In this document: positions 1 through 8,800 of the stretch, piece by piece
Layout of the letters: every line of letters starts with the position of its first letter
Numbering within the stretch: position 1 is the first letter of the stretch
Source of the DNA: DASZXJ01 sp035545895
GTDB taxonomy: Bacteria; Planctomycetota; Phycisphaerae; Tepidisphaerales; Tepidisphaeraceae
NCBI GenBank assembly: GCA_035545895.1
Contig: DASZXJ010000193.1
Coordinates: forward strand, 1-43,187
DNA length: 43,187 bases
Direction of reading: 5' to 3'
Made by a program: the position numbers and the translations under genes
The notes under the pieces: generated by a model
Told to the model about the DNA's origin: nothing
The model's input: only the letters and a program-made list of their open reading frames with translations
Databases searched by the model: none

Positions 1-2741
1 GAGGCAAACATCTTGCCGCTGTCATAAACCAGGACGTTATCCAGATAAACCTGGAAGTTGACGCTGCCGCCGCCGTTGGTTTCATCGTCGATTCCAACAT
101 CTGAAATAAACGTGGAATACGATCCGCCCAGGTTATAGACGATGGTGGACGCCGCATGCACACCCAGGCCCTTGGCATAGGTCACGCCGTGCAATGAGAT
201 CGTGTGCCCATCGCCGGTGCCCTGTTCGCCGTTGCTCTTGTCCTTTTCGGCCGAGCCCCAGCCATTGGTCATCGACGTCCATGCAAGGTCGCTGAGGAAG
301 GTCTGCGCGGGCGCAGCCGGCGTGGTGATAAACGCTTCATTCGACGCCTGCGCCGAATCGCCGCCGATGTTGGTTGCGAAAACGCGATAGTAATAAGTCG
401 AATTCGACGCAAGTACGCTGGCATCCGACCAGTTGAACGTCGTGCCGGAAACCGTCTGCACGGTCGCGTAAGTTCCATTGACACCTAGCTTGCGCTCGAT
501 GCGGAAGCCGGTCTGATCGCCGGTGGAATCCTGCCACGCAAGATCGACCTTGCCGCCGTTGAGCGTGGCCGTGAGATTGGTCGGTGCCGCGGGAGGCGGC
601 GTTGGTGCGCCGGGCACAAGCCGGGCGTTGGCCCAGTCGGCGTGATCGTAATCCGCGCCATTGCCGCTGTCGGTCACGATCAGTCGCAGTTGCGAAGCGT
701 TCTGCGTGTTGATATTGATCGACTTGGTGGCGCTGCTGCCGGTCATCGTTCCGCTGTCATAGACCTTCACATTGTCCAGCCAGACCTGGAAGACGACGCT
801 GCCATTGTTGCCCACTTCGTCATCCACGCCGATGTCCGAAAGGAACTGGCCATATTGTTTATTGAGGTTCAGTGTGAGTTGCGAGGTCGCATGAATGCCG
901 ACGCCCTTGGTGTAGGTCACACCATTGAGCGTGATGGTATGGCCATCGGCCGAACCCTGCTCGCCGTTGCTGCGATCTTTTTCCGCCGTGCCCCAGCCGT
1001 TGGCATCGACGGTGAAGGGTTGATCGCTGAAATAGACGAACTGCGGCGCCGCTGCCGTGGTTGCGAGATATTCATTGGTATAGCCCGAGTTTCCGCCGAG
1101 GTTGTACGCGTAAACGCGATAGTAATAAGTCGTGTTTGCCGCGACGGTGGTGTCGCTATAGCTCTGCGTATTGGCGGCCAGATCGGCAATTTGTGCGTAC
1201 GTGCCGCCGCTGCCGGTCTTGCGTTCGACGCGGAAGCCGGTCTCGTTGCCGGAGGTGTCAACCCATGTCAGGTTGACCTGCTGGTAACTGACCGGGGTGG
1301 CAACCAGCGTGGTTGGATCGGTTGGCGCTGGTGGCGGCGGAAGCGTGATGTTCGGCTCGTTCGAATATCCCGATGCCCCGCCCGTGCCATAGGCATAAAC
1401 GCGATAGTAATAAGTCACTCCCGCTTGCGCAGTCGTATCTGTATACGTTTGCGTGTTGGCGACCGCGATGTCCGCGATCTGCGCGTACGTGCCGCTGCTG
1501 CCGGTCTTGCGCTCGACGCGGAAGCCGGTTTCGTTGGAGGCATTGTCCGTCCAATTGAGTTGAACCTGATTGTTGACAATGCTCAATCCAAGGAGAGTTG
1601 GCGCCGAGGGGGGCGTGCCCTTGACCAGCCGGGCGTTAGCCCAATCCGCGTGATCATACGCATTGCCATCACCCGAATCGGTAATCACCAGCCGCAGTGT
1701 GGTCGCGTTGGAAAGAGCTATGTTCACCGGAACAGTCGCGCTGCTGCCGGTCAGTTTCGGGCTGGTGTATTGCAAGGTGCCGTTCACGTACACCTGGAAG
1801 ACAACCGATCCGCCGTTGCCGACTTCTTCATCCACTCCAATGTCGGACTGGAACGACGTATAACCGCCGCCGGAGATGTTGTATGTCACATCCGAAGCCG
1901 CGTGTGCGCCCAGGCCCTTGAGATATCCACTGGCATTGAGCGCCAGCGTATGGCCGTCCGTCGCGCCGGTTTCACCGTTGCTTCGGTCCTTTTCGATCGA
2001 GCCCCAGCCGTTGCTCATGCTGGTCCAGGTCAGGTCGCTGAGATACGTCACCGGCTGCGGAGTGGGCGCGGGCAGAATCGGCGTGAGGGCGCTAAGCCAC
2101 TTGTTTGAAATCTTTCGTTCGCCCGAATCGTTGGGATGCAGTCCGTCAAACAGATCGGTGCTTGTGCTAAAGCCGGTATATTGGTCCACCACGATGACCG
2201 GCGAATTGGCCGTGTTCTTTTGCGTGGCAAGCGTTCCGATCGAGGTGTTGAGCTGGCTTTCCTGAGTCGTGTAGCCCGTGCTTGGAATGATCTTGGCGAG
2301 CAGGATTTTCACATTCGGAACAACGGTGCGCAGATTGTCGATGATGTTCCCGATGTCGGTGATGGTGCTGGCGTTGGTTTGTCCCTGCGTGACGTCGTTC
2401 GTGCCGATGTGCAGCAGGACGATGTCGGGCTTGTTGGCAGTCGCCCAGGTGATGATGTTGGCGGCGATTTCATCGGCGCGCCAGCCTGAATGGCCTTCGT
2501 GGTTTTGATCGAAGTTGGTGTACAGAGGCGTGCCGCCGTTGACGCCGGTTTGCCCGCCGACGAAATCGACGTCGTATCCCGCCTGCACAAGCTGGTTGTA
2601 AAGGAAGAATCGATAGCTGGCATGTCCGGGGAACGATTCGGTGATTGAATCGCCAAGCGGCATGATCTTGACGGCTGACAAGAGCGCGCGGGTTTCCAGC
2701 GGTTCAATGGCCACTGGGCGCGGACCGGACCTGCGTTTCAT
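1..2741 (-). CDS. SGNH (CE3-like) esterase with NPCBM and Fn3 modules, C-terminus cut by window edge
   Basis: Reading the minus strand from ATG at 2741 gives 913 residues with no stop before the left edge. The N-terminus carries LETRALLSA (residues 15-23), then a lipase/esterase domain at about 24-222. Its GDS block is G30-D31-S32, its GTND block 113-116 and its DGLHP block D199-H202, so S32, D199 and H202 form the predicted triad. HEGHSGW and IMPLGDSIT resemble acetylxylan-esterase family CE3. After it come NPCBM (about 234-373), two Fn3 (379-464, 470-560), NPCBM (565-710), Fn3 (714-807) and a broken NPCBM (from 814). A purine-rich GGAAGGGAAAG precedes the start. It is the first of three tandem paralogues. 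Carbohydrate deacetylation outside the cytoplasm is inferred; the substrate is unknown. Confidence 0.88.
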   Translation of the reverse strand, partial: MKRRSGPRPVAIEPLETRALLSAVKIMPLGDSITESFPGHASYRFFLYNQLVQAGYDVDFVGGQTGVNGGTPLYTNFDQNHEGHSGWRADEIAANIITWATANKPDIVLLHIGTNDVTQGQTNASTITDIGNIIDNLRTVVPNVKILLAKIIPSTGYTTQESQLNTSIGTLATQKNTANSPVIVVDQYTGFSTSTDLFDGLHPNDSGERKISNKWLSALTPILPAPTPQPVTYLSDLTWTSMSNGWGSIEKDRSNGETGATDGHTLALNASGYLKGLGAHAASDVTYNISGGGYTSFQSDIGVDEEVGNGGSVVFQVYVNGTLQYTSPKLTGSSATVPVNIALSNATTLRLVITDSGDGNAYDHADWANARLVKGTPPSAPTLLGLSIVNNQVQLNWTDNASNETGFRVERKTGSSGTYAQIADIAVANTQTYTDTTAQAGVTYYYRVYAYGTGGASGYSNEPNITLPPPPAPTDPTTLVATPVSYQQVNLTWVDTSGNETGFRVERKTGSGGTYAQIADLAANTQSYSDTTVAANTTYYYRVYAYNLGGNSGYTNEYLATTAAAPQFVYFSDQPFTVDANGWGTAEKDRSNGEQGSADGHTITLNGVTYTKGVGIHATSQLTLNLNKQYGQFLSDIGVDDEVGNNGSVVFQVWLDNVKVYDSGTMTGSSATKSININTQNASQLRLIVTDSGNGADYDHADWANARLVPGAPTPPPAAPTNLTATLNGGKVDLAWQDSTGDQTGFRIERKLGVNGTYATVQTVSGTTFNWSDASVLASNSTYYYRVFATNIGGDSAQASNEAFITTPAAPAQTFLSDLAWTSMTNGWGSAEKDKSNGEQGTGDGHTISLHGVTYAKGLGVHAASTIVYNLGGSYSTFISDVGIDDETNGGGSVNFQVYLDNVLVYDSGKMFA

Positions 2742-2951
2742 TTTTGCTTTCCCTTCCTATCTTTCCTGGCTGATGGGCCTTCAAATATGCATCAGCAAAT
2801 CGGCATTGCAAACCCACATGGAATGGCCGAAACGGGATATCTAATCACTGGGACGGCGGTGGTGTCAATGAAATTACGCCTTGGCAAATTGGAGAACCTG
2901 TACCACTAGGGGGATTCCCGCACTATGAACCGGCGAAATACACGGCCAGCC

Positions 2952-2982
2952 AAAAAAATAGCCCCGGACATGCCCGGGGCTA
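2952..2982 (-). terminator. Rho-independent terminator of the middle esterase gene
   Basis: Bases 2959-2967 (TAGCCCCGG) pair perfectly with 2974-2982 (CCGGGGCTA) around a 6-base loop. On the minus strand the stem is followed by seven T residues (complement of 2952-2958). It lies 32 bases past the stop of the gene ending at 3014. Confidence 0.85.
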
Positions 2983-3013
2983 AATGGCCACAAGTGTATA
3001 CTAACAATGAACG

Positions 3014-5626
3014 TTACGTAATCAGCCGAGCGTTGGCCCAGTCGGCGTGGTCGAAGTCGATGTTGTCGCCGCCGTTGGTCACCACCAGCCTGAGCTGCTG
3101 CGCGCCGGCGACATTCAGCGCCACCTGCGTGATTGCACTGGCGCCGCCCAGTTTGCCGCTGTCGTATTTCAGCACGCCATCGAGGTAGACCTGGAAGTTG
3201 ACCGAGCCGTTGTTGCCGACTTCGTCGTCGATGCCTACATCGGAGAAGAACTGCGAGTATTGTCCATTGAGAGCAAACGTCAGCGTGGAGGCCGCATGCA
3301 CGCCGATGCCCTTGGTGTAGGTCTGGCCGTTGAGGGTGATGGTGTGACCATCCGATGAACCCTGTTCGCCGTTGCTGCGGTCGCGCTCGGGCTGGCCCCA
3401 GCCGTTGGCATTGACCGTGAACTGCATGTCGCTGAGGTAGGTCGTCGTGCCGCTGGCGACGGGGTCCAGCGCATGCGCTTCCTCGGAATAACCCGAGTTC
3501 GCACCGACCTTATAGGCATACACGCGGTAGTAATAGGTCGTGCCCGGGCTCAGGTTTGTGCTATCGGAAAAGGTGGTCGAGCCGGCGACCAGGTCGGCAA
3601 CCTGCGCGTAGGTTCCACCCGAACCGGCCTTGCGCTCAACGCGATATCCCACTTCATCAGAGGCATTGTCGTTCCAGCTCAGGTCGATCGCATTGGTGGT
3701 GGAGTTGTAGGTGGCGCTCAGTCCGTCTGGCGCAGTGGGCGGTGTCACGGGCTCGCCGGCAATGATCCGGGCGTTGGCCCAATCAGCGTGGTCAAAGTCC
3801 GCACCGTCGCCGCCGTTGGTGACAACCAGACGCAGGGTCTGCACGCCGGTAACATCCAGTGTAATTTGCTTGGTGGCCGACGATCCGGTCATTTTTCCGC
3901 TGTCGTATGCCGCGGTCGATGAGCCGTTGAAGTAGACCTGGAAGTTGACCGAACCGTTGTTGCCCACTTCATCATCCACGCCGATGTCCGAAAGGAACTG
4001 CGTGTATTGCCCGCCGAGGTTGAACGTCAGATCCGAAAGGCCGTGCACGCCGATGCCCTTGGTATAGGTCTGACCGTTGAGGGTAATGGTATGGCCATCC
4101 GATGAGCCTTGTTCGCCGTTGCTGCGGTCGCGCTCGGGTTGGCCCCAGCCGTTGGCGTTGACGGTGAAGTTCAGGTCGCTGAGGTAGTACGTGCCCGGCT
4201 GCGTGGGGAACAGCGCGTTGTCTTCATTGCTGTAGCCGGAGTTGGCAGCGCCGGTCTTGTACGCATAGACGCGATAGTAGTAAGTCGTTCCCGCGCTCAG
4301 GCCGGTGTTGTCGGAAAATGTCTTCGAATCAGCGCCCGGGTCGGCGATCTGCGCATACGTGCCGCCCGAGCCGGCTTTGCGCTCGATGCGATAGCCGGTT
4401 TCATCCGAGGCGTTGTCGCTCCAGAGCAAATCAATCTTTCCCGTGGTGCTGTTGTACGTGGCGTCCAACCCCGTTGGCGCTATCGGCGGCGGAATGATCT
4501 GGCCGACAATCAGTTTTGCATCAGCCCAGTCGGCGTGATCGTTGGCATTGCCGTCGCCGGAATCAGTCACCACCAGGCGCAGCGTACTCGCGCCGCTCAA
4601 CGGAACCGAGATCGGCAAAGCCGCGCTGCTGCCAGTCAATTTGGGACTTGTATATTGCAGGACGCCATTTACATAGACTTGGAAGACCACCGATCCGGCA
4701 TTGCCTTTTTCATCATCGACGCCCAGCGTCGCGTTGAACGAAGTGTAGCTGCCGCCGGAAATGTTGTAGGTGATGTCCGAGGATGCGTGCGCCCCGATTC
4801 CCTTGAGGAAACCCATTCCACCGACGGACAGCGTGTTGCCGTCATTGGCGCCCGTTTCGCCATTGGAGCGATCGTTTTCGAACGGCCCCCATCCGTTGCT
4901 TTGAGACGTCGGCGTGAGATTGCTCAGATAAACCACGTTCTGCGGGTTCGGCGCAGGCAACACGCTCGTCAATGCATTGAACCACTTGGCCGACATTTTG
5001 CGTTCGCCGGAATCGTTGGGGTGAACCCCGTCAAATGTATCTGAACTGGCATTAAAGCCGGTGTACTGATCCACCAGAATGACCGGCGACTGTGCCGTGT
5101 TCTTCTGGCTCGCCAGCGTCGCGATCATGCTGTTGAGCGCCGGGAACTGCGCGGTGTTGGTCGTTTCGGGAATTATTTGTGCAAGCAGAATTTTTACGTT
5201 GGGAAGGACCGATCGCAGGTTGTCGATCGTGCCGCTGATGTCGGTGATTGTGCTGCTGTTGCTTTGGCCTTGCTCGATGTCGTTGCTTCCCGCGTGGAGA
5301 AGAACGATGTCAGGTTGAGTGGCGGCCGCCCAGGCGGCGATGTTGGCGGTGATCTGATCGGCGCGCCAGCCGGAATGTCCTTCGTTGCCGGTATCGAAGT
5401 TGGAATAAAGCGGCGTGCCGCCATTGTTCAGAGTCTGCGTGCCGACAAAATCGACATCGTATCCCGCCTGAACAAGTTGGCTGTAGAGGAAAAATCGATA
5501 GCTCGCATGTCCGCCGAAGGACGAAGTAATCGAATCGCCCAGCGGCATGATTTTTACAGCCGAGAGCAGTTGGCGCGATTCCAGAGACTCAAAGGTAGAC
5601 GGCGTTGAACGGCACTTCTTATTCAT
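3014..5626 (-). CDS. SGNH (CE3-like) esterase with three NPCBM and two Fn3 modules
   Basis: This 870-residue protein begins with FESLESRQLLSA (residues 12-23), a LEPR-XLL-type motif, and passes directly into an SGNH hydrolase domain: G30-D31-S32, GSND at 113-116, and D199-G-V-H202-P-N. The order is then NPCBM (about 231-375), Fn3 (385-475), NPCBM (477-625), Fn3 (632-722) and NPCBM (728-870). The NPCBM modules show the family signatures DRSNGE, VDDExGNxGSV and DHADWA. The second and third NPCBM units share a run of about 40 identical residues and lie exactly 249 codons apart (for example 3364 and 4111), a recent internal duplication. It ends right after the last module, with no sorting signal. 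AAGGA stands upstream of the ATG. Predicted secreted polysaccharide esterase; the substrate is unknown. Confidence 0.9.
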   Translation of the reverse strand: MNKKCRSTPSTFESLESRQLLSAVKIMPLGDSITSSFGGHASYRFFLYSQLVQAGYDVDFVGTQTLNNGGTPLYSNFDTGNEGHSGWRADQITANIAAWAAATQPDIVLLHAGSNDIEQGQSNSSTITDISGTIDNLRSVLPNVKILLAQIIPETTNTAQFPALNSMIATLASQKNTAQSPVILVDQYTGFNASSDTFDGVHPNDSGERKMSAKWFNALTSVLPAPNPQNVVYLSNLTPTSQSNGWGPFENDRSNGETGANDGNTLSVGGMGFLKGIGAHASSDITYNISGGSYTSFNATLGVDDEKGNAGSVVFQVYVNGVLQYTSPKLTGSSAALPISVPLSGASTLRLVVTDSGDGNANDHADWADAKLIVGQIIPPPIAPTGLDATYNSTTGKIDLLWSDNASDETGYRIERKAGSGGTYAQIADPGADSKTFSDNTGLSAGTTYYYRVYAYKTGAANSGYSNEDNALFPTQPGTYYLSDLNFTVNANGWGQPERDRSNGEQGSSDGHTITLNGQTYTKGIGVHGLSDLTFNLGGQYTQFLSDIGVDDEVGNNGSVNFQVYFNGSSTAAYDSGKMTGSSATKQITLDVTGVQTLRLVVTNGGDGADFDHADWANARIIAGEPVTPPTAPDGLSATYNSTTNAIDLSWNDNASDEVGYRVERKAGSGGTYAQVADLVAGSTTFSDSTNLSPGTTYYYRVYAYKVGANSGYSEEAHALDPVASGTTTYLSDMQFTVNANGWGQPERDRSNGEQGSSDGHTITLNGQTYTKGIGVHAASTLTFALNGQYSQFFSDVGIDDEVGNNGSVNFQVYLDGVLKYDSGKLGGASAITQVALNVAGAQQLRLVVTNGGDNIDFDHADWANARLIT

Positions 5627-5730
5627 AGGACAAAATCCTTAAACACACGCGGGCCCTTCCACATGGGTAACAGTAGGACCCGATATTGCGGCAATTTCAC
5701 AAAAATTATTTTGACCAATTGCGATGCGTC

Positions 5731-5747
5731 GCCGGGGAATCCCCGGC
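5731..5747. repeat. Short GC hairpin between the second and third esterase genes
   Basis: GCCGGGG (5731-5737) pairs with CCCCGGC (5741-5747) over an AAT loop. It lies 72 bases past the stop of the large esterase gene (stop at 5819) but lacks a T-run on the minus strand, so it is not a convincing intrinsic terminator. It resembles the other CCCCGG-type hairpins of this window. Confidence 0.5.
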
Positions 5748-5818
5748 TCGCGATGTGGTTTTAATCGCCGCGTTGAAGCAAATTCAAGGATTTTCCCCCA
5801 TTTTTTGAAAATCACTCA

Positions 5819-8800
5819 TCAATTGACAAGCTGAGCGTTGGCCCAGTCCGCATGATCATAATTCGCGCCATCGTTGGCATTGGTCACAACCAGCGTCAGA
5901 GTTTGCGCATTTGTTACATCGACGATGACCTGTTGCAGTGGATCGGTGCCTCGCACCGTGCCGCTGTCAAACTTAAGGACATTGTCCACAAATACCTGGA
6001 AAACCACGGTTCCCTTGCCGCCGGTTTCATCGTCAATACCGATATCGCTGAGGAAGGTCGTGTATTGCCCGCCGAGAGAATAGGTAATCTGTGACAGGCC
6101 ATGCACGCCCAAGCCTTTGAGGTAGGTATTACCCCTAATGGACATGATGTGACCATCGCCCGTGCCGGCCTCACCATTGCTGCGATCGATTTCGACCGGT
6201 CCCCATCCGTTGGTGGAAGAAGTTGGGGTCAGATCGCTCACCCAAACCTGAACGGTTGGCTCATTGGTCGTCACCGGTTGTTCGGCTGATGGCTGCGAAT
6301 CGCCGACGGCATTGAACGCGATGACACGATAGTAGTAAGTCGTGGAGTGCGCCAGCGGACCCGTGTCCGAGTAGGTGAACGTTGAAGCGCCCAGCGTCTG
6401 CAAATCACTCCAGGCTCCATTGACACCCGTCTTGCGCTGCACGCGGAACCCGGTTTGATTGTTCGAGCCGGCCGACCAGGAAATATCAACCTGGTTGCCA
6501 TTCAACTGCGCCTGAACGCCCGTCGGCGCGGACGGCGTCAGGATTTGCTGACCCGCAACCAGCCGCGCGTTGGCCCAGTCCGCGTGGTCATATGCGTTGC
6601 CGTTGCCGTTGTCGGTGACGATCAATTGCATCGTATTTTTGTTGGCGACGTTGATATTGATCGACTGGGTGACGCTCTGCCCGGTCATTGTTCCGCTGTC
6701 GAATACCTTGACGTTGTCCAGCCAAACCTGGAACACGACGCTGCCGTTGTTTCCGACTTCATCGTCCACGCCGATGTTCGCGAGGAACTGCGTGTACTGC
6801 TTGTTCAGCGACACGGTGATTTGCGAACCCGCATGCACGCCCAGGCCCTTATTGAACGTGGCGCCGTTGAGTGTCAGCGTGTGGCCATCGCTGGTCCCCG
6901 CTTCACCGTTGCTGTGATCCAGCTCCACCGGTCCATAGCCGTTGGAATTGATCACGATCGGCATGTCGCTCAGGTAAACCGTGCCTGAAACGATCGGCAC
7001 CTGCACCGTCGATTCATTCGACATGTCCGAGTTGCCGTTGTTGCTATATGCGTATACATGGTAGGTGTAGGTCACGCCTGGCGAAATCGTGGAATCCGAA
7101 TAGCCCAGCGCAAAGGTCGGGCCTGTCAGATCCGCCAGCAGGGAATAGCTGCCATTGGCGCCGGTCTTTCGCTCGATGCGGAAACCGGTCGCATCATTGG
7201 CGGCATCGGTCCAGCTCAGGTCCACACGATTGGTGCTGGAGTTGTACTGGGCGTTGAAATTGCCCGGAATCGAAGGCGGCAGTATCGGCTCGCCGGAAAC
7301 CAGCCTTGCGTTGGCCCAGTCGGCGTGATCGTAATTGTTGTTGTCCCCGGCGTTGGTCACGACCAGTCGCAAAAGCGACTTGCCGGTGACGTTGATGTTG
7401 ATCGACTGAGTCAGGCTGGTTCCGGTCATCTTGCCACTATCGAAGACGGGCACGCTGCTGTTATCGAGATAGACTTGGAACACCACCGAGCCGGCCGTGC
7501 CGACTTCATCGTCCACGCCGATATCCGAGAGGAACTGCGTGTACAGACCGTTGAGATTGAAATCCACCTCGGATGCAGCATGCACGCCCAGACCCTTGCT
7601 GTACGTTACCGTGTTGAGCGTGATGGTGCGCCCGTCTCCGGCGGGTTGCTCGGCGTTGCTCTTGTCCTTTTCCACCGAACCATAACCATTGGAGATGACC
7701 GTGTAATTCAGATCGCTGAGATAGTTGGACCCGGCCGGCACGGGATAAGTCGCATGCGTTTCATTCGACAAACCCGAGTTGGTGCCCGCGTTGTAAGCGT
7801 AAATGTGATAATAGTAAGTGTTGCCCGCCGAGACGTTCGCATCGCTATACGTCAGCGTGCTGAGATTGGCAATCAGCAGATCCGCAATCTGCGAGTATGT
7901 TCCATTGGCGCCGATCTTCCGCTCGATGCGGAAACCGGTTGCATCATTGGCGGCGTCGGTCCACGTCAGATCGATCTTGTTCGTATTTGAATTGAACAAG
8001 GCGTTCAAATTGCTGGGATCGGTCGGCGGCGTAACCGGTTGCCCGGCGACGAGGCGAGCATTGGCCCAGTCGCCATGATCGTTATCGATGTTGTCGCCGC
8101 CGTTGGTAACAACAAGCTTCAGAGTGGTCTTGCCGGTGATGTTGAGATTGATCGACTGCGTGGCACTGGCGCCGGTCATCTTGCCCGAATCGAAGGCAAT
8201 AACGTTGTCCAGATAGACCTGGAAATTGACCGAGCCAAGATTCCCCTTCTCATCGTCAATGCCGACGTCTGAGAGGAACTGCGTGTATTGCCCGTTGAGG
8301 TTGTAGACGATTTCCGAGCCCGCATGAACGCCGATGCCCTTGGTGTAGGTTGTGCCATTCAGCGTGAGAGTGTGTCCATCTCCAGCGGCAGCTTCGCCGT
8401 TGCTCTTGTCCTTTTCGGCGGGTCCATAGCCGTTGGAATTGACGACATAGTTCAGATCGCTGAGGTAGACGACGCTTTGTGAGTTGACCGCGATACTGAT
8501 TTCGTTGGACGCAACCGAAGGCCCGGCGCTGTTGTACGCGAACACATGGTAGTAATACGTCTTGCCCGTTTGGATATTGATGTCGGCGAAGCTCGTAAAG
8601 CCGGTCAAATCCGCGATCTGCTGATAGGTTCCGCCCGTGCCCACTTTCCGCTCAACCTTGAAACCATTGACGTTTTGCGAAGCTTCGGTCCAGCTCAGGT
8701 TGATCTGCTGGCCAACCAGTTGCCCGTTGAGCGATGGCGCCTGTGGCGCGAGTACGGGCACGGCAACGTTCACTTCGTTCGAAAAGTCCGAAGGTCCCAC

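Noticed and set aside
642..2108. Long plus-strand open frame (488 codons) over the first esterase
   Set aside because: It is antisense to a well-recognised modular protein; its translation is Ile/Arg/Val-rich with no motif, an artefact of the GC-rich repeat codons. The same holds for plus-strand frames at 4109-5044, 7058-7990 and 9662-10345.
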